This document shows positions 35,135 to 42,635 of a stretch of 47,141 nt of DNA, piece after piece. Made by a program: the position numbers and the translations under genes. The DNA comes from Actinomycetes bacterium (lineage in GTDB: Bacteria; Actinomycetota; Acidimicrobiia; Acidimicrobiales; JAJZXF01): positions 1 through 47,141 of the forward strand of contig JAJYWA010000007.1 in NCBI GenBank assembly GCA_021791755.1, in the 5' to 3' direction. Each line of letters opens with the position of its first letter. Position 1 is the stretch's first letter. The notes beneath the pieces were generated by a model. That model worked only from the letters and a program-made list of their open reading frames with translations, was not told where the DNA came from and did not search any database.

Positions 35135-35332
35135 ATGCTCATCTCCTACGTGCTTCGGCTTCACGCCGACGAGCTGGCCTCGGGGCGTGTCGTCGGCGAG
35201 GTAGAGGCTGTTGCCAGCGGGCAGCGCTTCCTGGTGCGCTCGGTTGAGCAGATGATCGCTTTTCTCATGGAGACCTCCCAGGCGGAGGAGGCCTCGGTCC
35301 GTGCCGCGCAGCCCCTCTACGGAGAGGCCTGA
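35135..35332 (+). CDS. Small conserved-looking protein, function unknown
   Basis: 65 residues: starts MLISYVLRLHADELASGRVV, then EVEAVASGQRFLVRSVEQMI and an acidic/Ala tail. The pattern (a strand, a helix, GEVE, then a VR..EQMIAFL helix) looks like small actinobacterial proteins I have seen near regulatory or envelope genes, but I cannot name the family. The stop lies two bases before the TTG of the sugar transferase, so it would be translated first in that operon. The ribosome site is weak. Confidence 0.55.
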   Translation: MLISYVLRLHADELASGRVVGEVEAVASGQRFLVRSVEQMIAFLMETSQAEEASVRAAQPLYGEA

Positions 35333-35334
35333 AG

Positions 35335-36906
35335 TTGCCTACGGGGCACCCCTTGGGCTCGGACGCTCCCATGCACGTGTCGAGTGTTACGCTAGTCGAT
35401 GGAGGCGCCGCTGGCCGGTCCGATTTTTCGGCCGACGCAGGTCGTGCGATCGGAGTCCGTTATGCGGATCGAGCCCGGCCCCACCGCTTGCGGGCGTGGC
35501 AGGTCATCGCCGTTGCGGACGCGATTGTCATCGCGTGTGTCGTGGCGATAGCGGCAGCGTTGTCCCTCAGCGGGGCCGCGACGAACCGCCGGGGTTCTCC
35601 GGTTCCACTGGTGATCGTGGTGACATGGCTTTGCTTTCTGACCGGCATATGGCTCAAGCGCCTTTACGCGCTGCCGCGCAAGCGGCTCGTACCTGCCGGC
35701 GCCGAGGACGTTCCTGCGATCATCGAGGCGCTAGCCGGTGGAGTGCTGGTCGCATTGGCGATCGAGTGGGTGTTTGGAGCAGGCCGCGGGCCGCGACCGG
35801 TGCTCTCTGTTGGCGGGCTGGTGATCGCGGCGGCAGCCTGTGCGGTTGCGCTGCCTCTGGTGCGAACGGCGACTGTGAGCCTGCTTGCGAGGTTTGGAGT
35901 CGCAACTGTGAGGGTCGTGATCGTGGGCACCGGAACGGTAGCCAACGACGTCGCTGGGCGGCTGCTTCGCAGCGCGTCATTGGAGCTGGTCGGCTTCGTC
36001 GACGACGATCCTGACGGGAGCCATGTGGTCCTTGGCGGGCTGCGCGACCTGCAACGGGTATGCAAGCGTTACGGCATCGACCGCGTCATCGTCGCCTTCT
36101 CACGCGCCCATCCGGAGAACACGGTCACGAGCCTCAGGGCGCTCGCCGGCTCTGTGCCGCTGACCGTGGTCCCCAGGTACTTCGAGCTTACGAGCTGGCA
36201 GGCTCAAGTCGACGACTTGAGCGGGATGCCTGTCGTGAGCCTCGACGGTGGTACGGCAAGCCTGACCGCCAAGTCCCTGAAGCGTCTAATGGACATAGTC
36301 ATCTCGCTGGTGAGCCTGACGGTGCTGCTTCCCTTTCTTGCGATCGCAGCGCTGATGGTCAAGTTGACGTCGGAGGGACCGGTGGCGCTCCGTCAGGTGA
36401 GGCTGGGCCGGGACGAGCGACCGTTCACGATGTTGAAGCTAAGGAGCATGACATGGACAGACCCGGTTGGGAGCCGCAAGGATGCGCCGGGAACGCTCGA
36501 TCCGGGAGCTGAGCGCCGTGGCGCGCCTGGATCGAACGAGGCTGACCCTCGGATCACCAGCGTTGGACGTGTGCTCCGCAGGAGCGGGATCGACGAGCTT
36601 CTCCAGCTCTGGAATGTATTGCGGGGAGACATGTCTCTCGTCGGGCCCAGGCCCTTCGTTCCCGAGGAGTGCTCCCGTATGGTGAGCTGGGAGCGTAGGC
36701 GCTTCGAGATGCGCCCGGGGATGACAGGGCTCTGGCAGGTATCAGGTCAGCACGATCTGCGATTCGAAGAGCTGTGCCGTTTGGACTACCTCTACGTGGC
36801 TTCCTGGACCATGCATGCCGATCTTCGCATACTCATGAAGACGCCGCGCCGGCTTCTGTGCGGCGCCGGAGGCTCGAGGCGATCTCATGAGAGCTGTGAT
36901 CTCTAG
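35335..36906 (+). CDS. Polyprenyl-phosphate sugar-1-phosphate transferase (WbaP/CpsE type)
   Basis: 523 residues. Four N-terminal membrane helices (ADAIVIACVVAIAAALSL; LVIVVTWLCFLTGIWLK; and two more) precede a Rossmann-like cytoplasmic domain (VRVVIVGTGTVANDVAGRLL). A further membrane helix starts at SLKRLMDIVISLVSLTVLL, and the bacterial sugar transferase domain has FTMLKLRSMT, SGIDELLQLWNVLRGDMSLV, GPRPF and GMTGLWQVSG. It loads the first sugar phosphate onto undecaprenyl phosphate and so starts repeat-unit synthesis for the Wzy/Wzx fusion. TTG at 35335 follows GGAGAGG; ATG at 35371 is possible. An insertion around residues 380-400 (Gly/Pro/Asp-rich) is longer than usual. Confidence 0.93.
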   Translation: MPTGHPLGSDAPMHVSSVTLVDGGAAGRSDFSADAGRAIGVRYADRARPHRLRAWQVIAVADAIVIACVVAIAAALSLSGAATNRRGSPVPLVIVVTWLCFLTGIWLKRLYALPRKRLVPAGAEDVPAIIEALAGGVLVALAIEWVFGAGRGPRPVLSVGGLVIAAAACAVALPLVRTATVSLLARFGVATVRVVIVGTGTVANDVAGRLLRSASLELVGFVDDDPDGSHVVLGGLRDLQRVCKRYGIDRVIVAFSRAHPENTVTSLRALAGSVPLTVVPRYFELTSWQAQVDDLSGMPVVSLDGGTASLTAKSLKRLMDIVISLVSLTVLLPFLAIAALMVKLTSEGPVALRQVRLGRDERPFTMLKLRSMTWTDPVGSRKDAPGTLDPGAERRGAPGSNEADPRITSVGRVLRRSGIDELLQLWNVLRGDMSLVGPRPFVPEECSRMVSWERRRFEMRPGMTGLWQVSGQHDLRFEELCRLDYLYVASWTMHADLRILMKTPRRLLCGAGGSRRSHESCDL

Positions 36907-36922
36907 CGCCAGTACGGGCGCT
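36905..36922. terminator. Small hairpin between convergent genes
   Basis: AGCGCC and GGCGCT pair around a six-base loop in the 22-bp gap between the sugar transferase stop and the convergent glycosyltransferase stop. It could serve both strands. No U-run is present. Confidence 0.4.
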
Positions 36923-36928
36923 GGCCGC

Positions 36929-37990
36929 TTACGAAGTGGGGCGCGCAGGTCTGGAGCCGGCATCGCGGATCCAGGCGCGGAGCGCTTCCTCCTGGGCGTT
37001 CCAGCGTGCGAGCTGTGTCTCCTTGGCCGGCATCGCGCGTGCGAGGAGCGATCGGCGGTCGCCTGTAGCCGACCGGACCGCCCTCGCGATGTCTTCGGCG
37101 TTGTTCTCGACGTGAAGCGCATGAGGGAAGAGCTCTCGGCCGGCTGGCCAGTCGGAGATGATGAGCGGCTTACCCGCATAGGTGGCCTCATAGGCTGCAC
37201 GCATGACGGAGGTCGGCTCCGTCGTGAGAGCGGCGACGAGGTCGGCGTCAGCCAGAGCACGCTGGTATGCTCCAGAATGGAGGAAGCCCGTGAAGTGGAC
37301 ATTGGCCGGGGCATGCTCGCGCAGCGCTGCGGGGCAGTCCAGGATGCGCCCCGTCACGTAGAAGTCGCACTCCGGTACGGCGCTAGCGGCAGCAATCAAC
37401 GCCTCGACCGGCTCGTCCGGCGCAAAACGACCCACGTAGAAAAGCCGTGGCCGCGTTCTCTCGGAGCTCTCGGGAGGCTGGGGAGGCTGGGCTGGGCTCC
37501 AGGAGCCGGGAGCCTCGTGGACGATCAGCGGGTGACCGCCCCAGCTCTCGACGATGTCGCACCAGTGCTCCGTAGTCACGAGCGTGATCCCGCACCGCCG
37601 TACCAGCCAGCGATGCAAGGGGAGGAGACGGGCGGATACCCGGTCTTCCTGGGCGCCGAACGACCCCGGATGGCTGTCAAGGCCGACCGTGGAGCCAGTG
37701 AGCTTGCTGCAGACATAGACGACAAGCCCTGCGAAGACGGGGGGATTGGTGACGATCACAGCCTCGGGGCGTCTGGAGATCATGAACGCAACAGTCCGCG
37801 CTGCGCTGAGGACGTACCTGATGAGGACGTGGGGACGCTTCGGGTTGCCCGCAGGGTAATAGCATTTCGCTTCGCCACCCAGCGCTGCGGCGATCTCCCC
37901 GGAACGTCCGCTGATCGCGCCCCAGGAGATGAAGGCGAAGGAGGTGCGGGAAGCCTTGACCACAGGTGACCTACCTGGGGTGTCCGTCAT
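36929..37990 (-). CDS. Glycosyltransferase family 4-like protein
   Basis: 353 residues, GT-B fold. The acceptor half has FAFISWGAISGRSGEIAAAL and IVTNPPVFAGLVVYV; the donor half has RPRLFYVGRFAPDEPVEALI, CDFYVTGRILDCPAAL, NVHFTGFLHSGAYQRALADA and EATYAGKPLIISDWPAG. In place of the usual E-x7-E there is a Glu/Thr-rich LTTEPTSVMRAAYEAT segment, as in some GT4 relatives. The sugar is unknown. ATG at 37990 has AGGTGG five bases before it; GTG at 37999 lacks one. Its 5' end overlaps the start of the divergent GT2 gene. Confidence 0.85.
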   Translation of the reverse strand: MTDTPGRSPVVKASRTSFAFISWGAISGRSGEIAAALGGEAKCYYPAGNPKRPHVLIRYVLSAARTVAFMISRRPEAVIVTNPPVFAGLVVYVCSKLTGSTVGLDSHPGSFGAQEDRVSARLLPLHRWLVRRCGITLVTTEHWCDIVESWGGHPLIVHEAPGSWSPAQPPQPPESSERTRPRLFYVGRFAPDEPVEALIAAASAVPECDFYVTGRILDCPAALREHAPANVHFTGFLHSGAYQRALADADLVAALTTEPTSVMRAAYEATYAGKPLIISDWPAGRELFPHALHVENNAEDIARAVRSATGDRRSLLARAMPAKETQLARWNAQEEALRAWIRDAGSRPARPTS

Positions 37991-38954
37991 CGCTGCCACC
38001 TATAACCGCAGGAACCTCCTCGTGCCTTTTGTCGACGCAGTTCTTTCTGATCCTGCGGCCACGGAGCTCATAGTGGTTGTGGACGGTTGCGACGACGGCT
38101 CGATCGAGATGCTGGAGCAGAGAGCAACGGTAGAGCCGCGTCTCAAGCCGCTCATGGTGTCGCACCGTGGGCACCTGGCCTGTCTCCAAGCTGGAGTCGC
38201 GATCGCAAGATCGAGCGTGGTGCTGTTGCTCGATGACGACGTGCTCGCCGACGAAGGGCTTGTCTCTCGTCACGCTGCGCTGCACGCAGGTGCGAAAGAC
38301 CGCGTCGTGATGGGGTACATGCCGGTGAGGGTGGCGCGCAGACGCCGCCATGGCCAGGTTGGCACGTATGTTTACGCTGACGAGTACGAGATGCACTGCT
38401 CGAGGATCAGCCGAGGCGAGCTCCCGGTGCTCGAAGGGCTTTGGGCCGGGAACATCTCGATGCCGCGGGCATCCTGTCTGGCCGTAGGCCTGCAGTCGGC
38501 GGAGTTCGCTCATTTCTACCATTCGGACAGGGATCTTGGTCTTCGACTCCAATCTGGAGGCCTCGAGGGAGCGCTCGACCTGTCCCTCACCGCGTCGCAT
38601 ATTCATGAGCGGTCCACTTTATCGTTCCTGCGGGACGCACTTTCGCAAGGGGAGGGTCTAGCCCTGCTGCACGAGGTGCACGCGGCGAGCCTCGGACCGC
38701 TCGACATCAGCCAGTTCTACGCAGACCTTCCTTGCATGACGCGGCGTCTGGTGCTGTACCTTGCCGGCTCGAAGCACTGCTGGCGCGCGTGCCGCCTGAT
38801 TGGAGCGCTCTCGGGTCTGTTCGGAAGGTTGCACTGGTTCGGGGTCGAGACTGCGGTCGCAAAGCTCGCGAGGCGTGCCCTGCTGCTTCACGCGACAATG
38901 TTCCGCGTGGAGGCGCCATCTGCAGAGCGCTCTTCGGAGAGCCGCGCCAGGTAG
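37929..38954 (+). CDS. Glycosyltransferase family 2 protein
   Basis: 341 residues at most. The GT-A core opens VSVIAATYNRRNLLVPFVDA and has VVVDGCDDGS, VVLLLDDDVLAD (the DxD metal site), WAGNISMPRASCL and FYHSDRDLGLRLQ, all in family order. It transfers an unknown sugar to the lipid-linked repeat unit at the membrane's cytoplasmic face. The start is uncertain: ATG at 37929 touches its own AGGAG, TTG at 37956 follows AAGGAGG at about 11 bases, GTG at 37980 begins directly at the fold. In each case the gene overlaps or abuts the divergent GT4 start at 37990. Confidence 0.87.
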   Translation: MKAKEVREALTTGDLPGVSVIAATYNRRNLLVPFVDAVLSDPAATELIVVVDGCDDGSIEMLEQRATVEPRLKPLMVSHRGHLACLQAGVAIARSSVVLLLDDDVLADEGLVSRHAALHAGAKDRVVMGYMPVRVARRRRHGQVGTYVYADEYEMHCSRISRGELPVLEGLWAGNISMPRASCLAVGLQSAEFAHFYHSDRDLGLRLQSGGLEGALDLSLTASHIHERSTLSFLRDALSQGEGLALLHEVHAASLGPLDISQFYADLPCMTRRLVLYLAGSKHCWRACRLIGALSGLFGRLHWFGVETAVAKLARRALLLHATMFRVEAPSAERSSESRAR

Positions 38955-39019
38955 TCTGTTGTCGCAGATCGCGGCGGCGTACGAAGCGGCGGCGGTCGCC
39001 GGTCTATGGGGGCTCTTCG

Positions 39020-40114
39020 TCACGGGCGGCGTATGGCGCCCGGCGCCGGTGAAGCAGCGCCGGCGAGGATGAAGGGGCAGTCCTCGGGCCGGACCACGGT
39101 GCTCCTCGCGGCAGCGAGCGCTAGGTCCTCTCGTGAGATCTCATGTGCTTCACGTTTGATGGCCAGCTCGCGGCCCTCCAGCTCGGTGGCTATCTCAACC
39201 TGGTGATCGTCTACGTGCTCGCCGAACGCCGCTCTCCTGGGAACTAGCAGCGGGCACTTGCCTGCTCGGAGCGCAGCGAGCGACGACCCCGCACCCGCGT
39301 GCGCCACGACCACATCGGCGGCTTCGATCGCACCGAAGAGATCATCGGAGGAGATCACCTTACGGGCCGATATCCCGAGACTGCTGACGTCGGTGGACCC
39401 CGTCTGCCAGAGGACCTCCACCTCGTCGTCGAGGCACCTCCTCACCGCCTCGACCAGTCGCCGGAAGCCGAAGCCCTTGGCGGTGCCGACGGTGACGACG
39501 GCGCGCCTGATGGGCCTTTCGGCGCTGGGGCCCGGGGTGAACGGGTCGAAGACGGAGCCCCGGTAGAGCCAGCGTGGCTGAGACCAGTTGCGATACTGCG
39601 TGTAAAAGTTGATCCCTGGCACTCGCTCTAGGAGCTTCGCCGACACAGAGGGGGATCCGACGCGCGTAGCGCTCTCGATGTAGTGGCAGTGCGTGCCGCG
39701 CAAGCGGGCGATGGGCAGGAAGGACACGGCAAGCGACGAGCCGGTGCTCACGGCGGTGTCGAAGGCGCGCGCGCGGAGCAGTCTGGCGGCGAGCGCCAGG
39801 TTCTTCGCGGCAGCGAGGACGTCGCGGGGCTGTGCCGGGGCTACGTAGACGACCTCCTCGTCTCGCAGGAGCGACCGAGTCTGCTCGTTGGCCCAGGTCA
39901 CCCAGGTGACGTCTTCGGAGATCCCTTGCAGGCGAGGACGTAGAGCCCACAGCTCCTCTAGGTGACCTCCTGCGCTGGCCACGAGCAACGTTCCCACAGG
40001 CTGAAAGTCGCACGACGGCGTCCCGCTGGCGTCCCGTGGTCTCCCTTCCTCATGGTGGACGTCCGAGGGACGCTCTATACCTACGGTGCTAGAGTGAACC
40101 GGGAGCCAAGGCAT
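39020..40114 (-). CDS. Fused Alg14/Alg13-like glycosyltransferase (PssD-PssE type)
   Basis: 364 residues. The N-half is Alg14-like: GTLLVASAGGHLEELWALRP, STGSSLAVSFLPIARLRGTH, HYIESATRVGSPS. The C-half is Alg13-like: RRAVVTVGTAKGFGFRRLVE, EVLWQTGSTDV, ADVVVAHAGAGSSLAALRAG, PRRAAFGEHVDDHQVEIA. In bacteria such as rhizobia and lactococci these parts are usually two proteins (PssD and PssE or EpsE/F) that act as one transferase on a lipid-linked sugar. The ATG at 40114 is chosen because farther upstream the frame runs antisense through the next gene. Only 27 bp separate it from the divergent GT4 start. Confidence 0.88.
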   Translation of the reverse strand: MPWLPVHSSTVGIERPSDVHHEEGRPRDASGTPSCDFQPVGTLLVASAGGHLEELWALRPRLQGISEDVTWVTWANEQTRSLLRDEEVVYVAPAQPRDVLAAAKNLALAARLLRARAFDTAVSTGSSLAVSFLPIARLRGTHCHYIESATRVGSPSVSAKLLERVPGINFYTQYRNWSQPRWLYRGSVFDPFTPGPSAERPIRRAVVTVGTAKGFGFRRLVEAVRRCLDDEVEVLWQTGSTDVSSLGISARKVISSDDLFGAIEAADVVVAHAGAGSSLAALRAGKCPLLVPRRAAFGEHVDDHQVEIATELEGRELAIKREAHEISREDLALAAARSTVVRPEDCPFILAGAASPAPGAIRRP

Positions 40115-40141
40115 CAACTTCGCGTGCGGAGAGCCTGAGCG

Positions 40142-41359
40142 GTGCGCGTTGCGATTGCACATGATTTTCTCTGCCAGCGCGGAGGAGCAGAACGCGTGGT
40201 CCTTTACCTGGCATCCATCCTTGACGACGTCTTCATCGTTACGTCGGTGCACGCCCCTGAAGCCACCTACCCCGAGCTCGCGGCAGTCGAGGTTCGCGCC
40301 AAGACGGTGGTGAGCGCCGGTCGGGCCAGGCATTTCCGTAGGAAGGTTCTGTCGTACCCGGGTATCTTCAGGTCGGCCGACTTGAGCGAGGCAGACTTTG
40401 TAATAGTCTCGTCGTCTGCGTTCGCTCACCATGTCCGCCACGAACGCTCGGTCGTCTACTGGCACACGCCGCCGCGCTTTCTCTATAACCCGGGCGCCTA
40501 TCTTCCGTTCAGGTCGACCGCGCTCAGCGATGCCGCTGCTTCGCTCTGTGCCGGGATCGCTCTTGCTCCTCTGAGGTACCGGGACAGGCAGGCCGCGCGC
40601 TCTCACCTGGGACATGCGGCCAACTCTGATCGGACGGCGGCGAAGCTCCGAGCGGCGTACGGCATCGAGCCTACGGTGCTGCACCCGCCGCTCGACACAG
40701 CAAGGCTCGCTGGCTCATTGACGCCGCTGCCGAGCCCGCCAAGGGCGCTCGTGGTATCGCGGCTGCTCCCGTACAAGGGGGTTGACGTGGCGATCTCGGC
40801 ATGCCGCCGGCTTGGGTTGTCGCTGACGGTGGTTGGAACCGGTCCAGAGGAGGCAAGGTTGCGAAGCCTTGCCGGTAGCTCTGCGAACTTCACGGGTACG
40901 CTCAGCGACAGCGAGCTCGTCGAGGCGTTCGGGCAGAGCTCTGTGGTTCTTTGTCCTGGCGCTGACGACTTCGGGTACATTCCGTTGGAAGCTGGCTTCT
41001 GTGGGCGACCGGTGGTCGCTCTGCTTGGCAGTGGAGCCGCAGAGAGCGTGATCGCCGGTGAGACCGGAGAGCTCGTCGATGGTTGGGACGAGGCGTCCTG
41101 GTCAAGAGCCATCAGCGGGGTCATGGAGCGTTCATGGGATCCGGAGAGCCTGCGTGCCGCAGCATCGCGGTTCGACGGTACGAGCTTCAGCGCTGCGTTC
41201 GCAGAGTGGATAGGCGAATGGGCAGATCCGGCCGAGGTGTTGTCGGCTAAGGCCTTGGACGCTATCCGGCGCTTCGAGAGCTCTCCAGATGACCAGTCGA
41301 GGACTCTTCAGCCGGAGGCGCCAAGGCCGGGGCTCGCAGCTCCTCCGCGGGGCGAGTAG
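40142..41359 (+). CDS. Glycosyltransferase family 4 (WbaZ-like)
   Basis: 405 residues, GT-B fold. MRVAIAHDFLCQRGGAERVV is the typical opening. WHTPPRFLYNPGAYL, VVSRLLPYKGVDVAISACRR, LTVVGTGPEEARLRSLAG, NFTGTLSDSELVEAF and PGADDFGYIPLEAGFCGRPV follow, which is the pattern of WbaZ-type mannosyl or related transferases with the donor-binding Glu in PLEA. GTG at 40142 lies near a divergent start. It acts on the repeat unit at the inner face of the membrane. Confidence 0.9.
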   Translation: MRVAIAHDFLCQRGGAERVVLYLASILDDVFIVTSVHAPEATYPELAAVEVRAKTVVSAGRARHFRRKVLSYPGIFRSADLSEADFVIVSSSAFAHHVRHERSVVYWHTPPRFLYNPGAYLPFRSTALSDAAASLCAGIALAPLRYRDRQAARSHLGHAANSDRTAAKLRAAYGIEPTVLHPPLDTARLAGSLTPLPSPPRALVVSRLLPYKGVDVAISACRRLGLSLTVVGTGPEEARLRSLAGSSANFTGTLSDSELVEAFGQSSVVLCPGADDFGYIPLEAGFCGRPVVALLGSGAAESVIAGETGELVDGWDEASWSRAISGVMERSWDPESLRAAASRFDGTSFSAAFAEWIGEWADPAEVLSAKALDAIRRFESSPDDQSRTLQPEAPRPGLAAPPRGE

Positions 41360-41396
41360 CGGCTCGAGCAACGGCTAATGAACGTAGCGCTATTTG

Positions 41397-41416
41397 ACGT
41401 ACCACTTTCGGTACGT
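41397..41416. promoter_or_regulatory. Perfect 7-bp inverted repeat before the GNAT gene
   Basis: ACGTACC and GGTACGT flank a six-base spacer (ACTTTC), eight bases before the ATG at 41424, overlapping a TTGAC that could be a -35 box. It could be an operator or a leader hairpin. Confidence 0.5.
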
Positions 41417-41423
41417 TAGCGAG

Positions 41424-42611
41424 ATGGCGAAGATGGCGATCAGCACCGCAAGGATCATACCGCTGTCAGATCTGACGGCCTCTCAGGTTGCACAATGGCA
41501 GGAGCTCGCGGATAGTGCACTAGAGCCGAACCCGTTCTTCGAGCCCGCCTTTGTCATCCCAGCATCTCGTAGGCTGCCGGAGGGGGTTGAGCCCGCGATC
41601 ATCTTTGCAGACAGCGCGGGGCAGCTTGGCGCATGTCTACCGGTGCTCTTCGAGCGCCGGTGGCGCCGCGCTCCGCTGCGGTGCGTGGCGACCAGGCCTA
41701 CGCTGTCGCCTACGCTGCACCGGACGGGGCTCGGGACGCCGCTTGTCGGAGGATCGCATGGCTCCGAAGCGCTTGGATCATTGATAGACGTGCTCAGGCA
41801 GCAAGCTTCGCGGGATGGCTCACTCTTCCTCGCTTTGGAGGTGTTCGGCGTCGGCGGCACAGTCGACCAGCTTCTTCGAGAGGTCCTGGGGGATCGCGGC
41901 TTGCGCTCGTACGAGTATGAGACCTGGGCACGGTCGATGGTCTTGAGAAGGGAACAGGCTACTTACCTGTCTGCGGTGTCGAGCCCAAGGCACCGGCGGG
42001 AGCTTGCACGCCGCAGGAGGAAGATAGGCGAAGAGCTCGGTGGCGTTCTGGAGCTGGTCGATCGTTCGGGCGACCCCGAGGCAGTTGAGGAGTTGCTGTC
42101 CCTGGAAGCCGTGCGAGGTCGCGCGGCGGACGAAGAGGTTGATGGGGTGGGTGAGGATTGGTTTCGCGAGCTTTGTGCCCGCTTCCGCGACCAGGGGCGG
42201 CTTTACCTGCTGTCGCTGGAGGCGGGTGGACGGCCTGCCGCGATGGCCTGCTACCTGCGGGCGGGAGACGGGATGTTCTGCAGGAGGATCAGCTATGAGC
42301 CGCGAGTGGCGCGCCACTCGCCAGGACTTCACCTGGATGTGGCTGTGATCGACAGGTTCCATGATGACGGGCGTATGAACTGGATGGACTCCTGTAATCT
42401 TCCAGAGGATCGGACTACCTGGAGCATGTGGCCGGATCGCCGGCCGGTGTCGACCCTCCTCGTGCCGCTGCGCAGAGGTACCGGTGATCTTGCAGCCAGG
42501 GCGCTGGTTGCACTGCACGCCGCCAAGCAGGGGCTTCGCACCGGCAAGCAGGGGCTTCGCACCGGCAAGGAGAGGCTTAGCACAGAGGGCGGCAAGGAGA
42601 GATTGGGCTGA
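41424..42611 (+). CDS. GNAT-family (CelD/BcsL/FemAB-like) acyltransferase
   Basis: 395 residues with two GNAT-like halves. It shows NPFFEPAFVIPASRRLPEGV, LFERRWRRAPLRCV, RRELARRRRKIGEELG and FRELCARFRDQGRLYLLSLE followed by GRPAAMACYLRAGDGM and SCNLPEDRTTW, the pattern of CelD/BcsL proteins found in polysaccharide loci. These are thought to acetylate or otherwise acylate sugars or lipid carriers. The C-terminus has repeated KQGLRTG units encoded by a 21-bp tandem repeat. ATG at 41424 is preferred; a TTG at 41394 lies inside the palindrome. It ends the polysaccharide region next to the convergent regulator gene. Confidence 0.82.
   Translation: MAKMAISTARIIPLSDLTASQVAQWQELADSALEPNPFFEPAFVIPASRRLPEGVEPAIIFADSAGQLGACLPVLFERRWRRAPLRCVATRPTLSPTLHRTGLGTPLVGGSHGSEALGSLIDVLRQQASRDGSLFLALEVFGVGGTVDQLLREVLGDRGLRSYEYETWARSMVLRREQATYLSAVSSPRHRRELARRRRKIGEELGGVLELVDRSGDPEAVEELLSLEAVRGRAADEEVDGVGEDWFRELCARFRDQGRLYLLSLEAGGRPAAMACYLRAGDGMFCRRISYEPRVARHSPGLHLDVAVIDRFHDDGRMNWMDSCNLPEDRTTWSMWPDRRPVSTLLVPLRRGTGDLAARALVALHAAKQGLRTGKQGLRTGKERLSTEGGKERLG
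42525..42566 (+). repeat. 21-bp tandem repeat in the GNAT gene's C-terminus
   Basis: Two identical units of AAGCAGGGGCTTCGCACCGGC, followed by a diverged third, encode KQGLRTG repeats. The basic tail could be a membrane or nucleic-acid contact or simply slippage. Confidence 0.85.
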
Positions 42612-42635
42612 TCCACCCGGGGTTGCCGGCGCCGG

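Noticed and set aside
40115-40684. 190-residue upstream extension of the Alg14/13-like gene
   Set aside because: It runs antisense through the GT4 gene and reads as Arg-rich nonsense; the Met at 40114 leads into family sequence.
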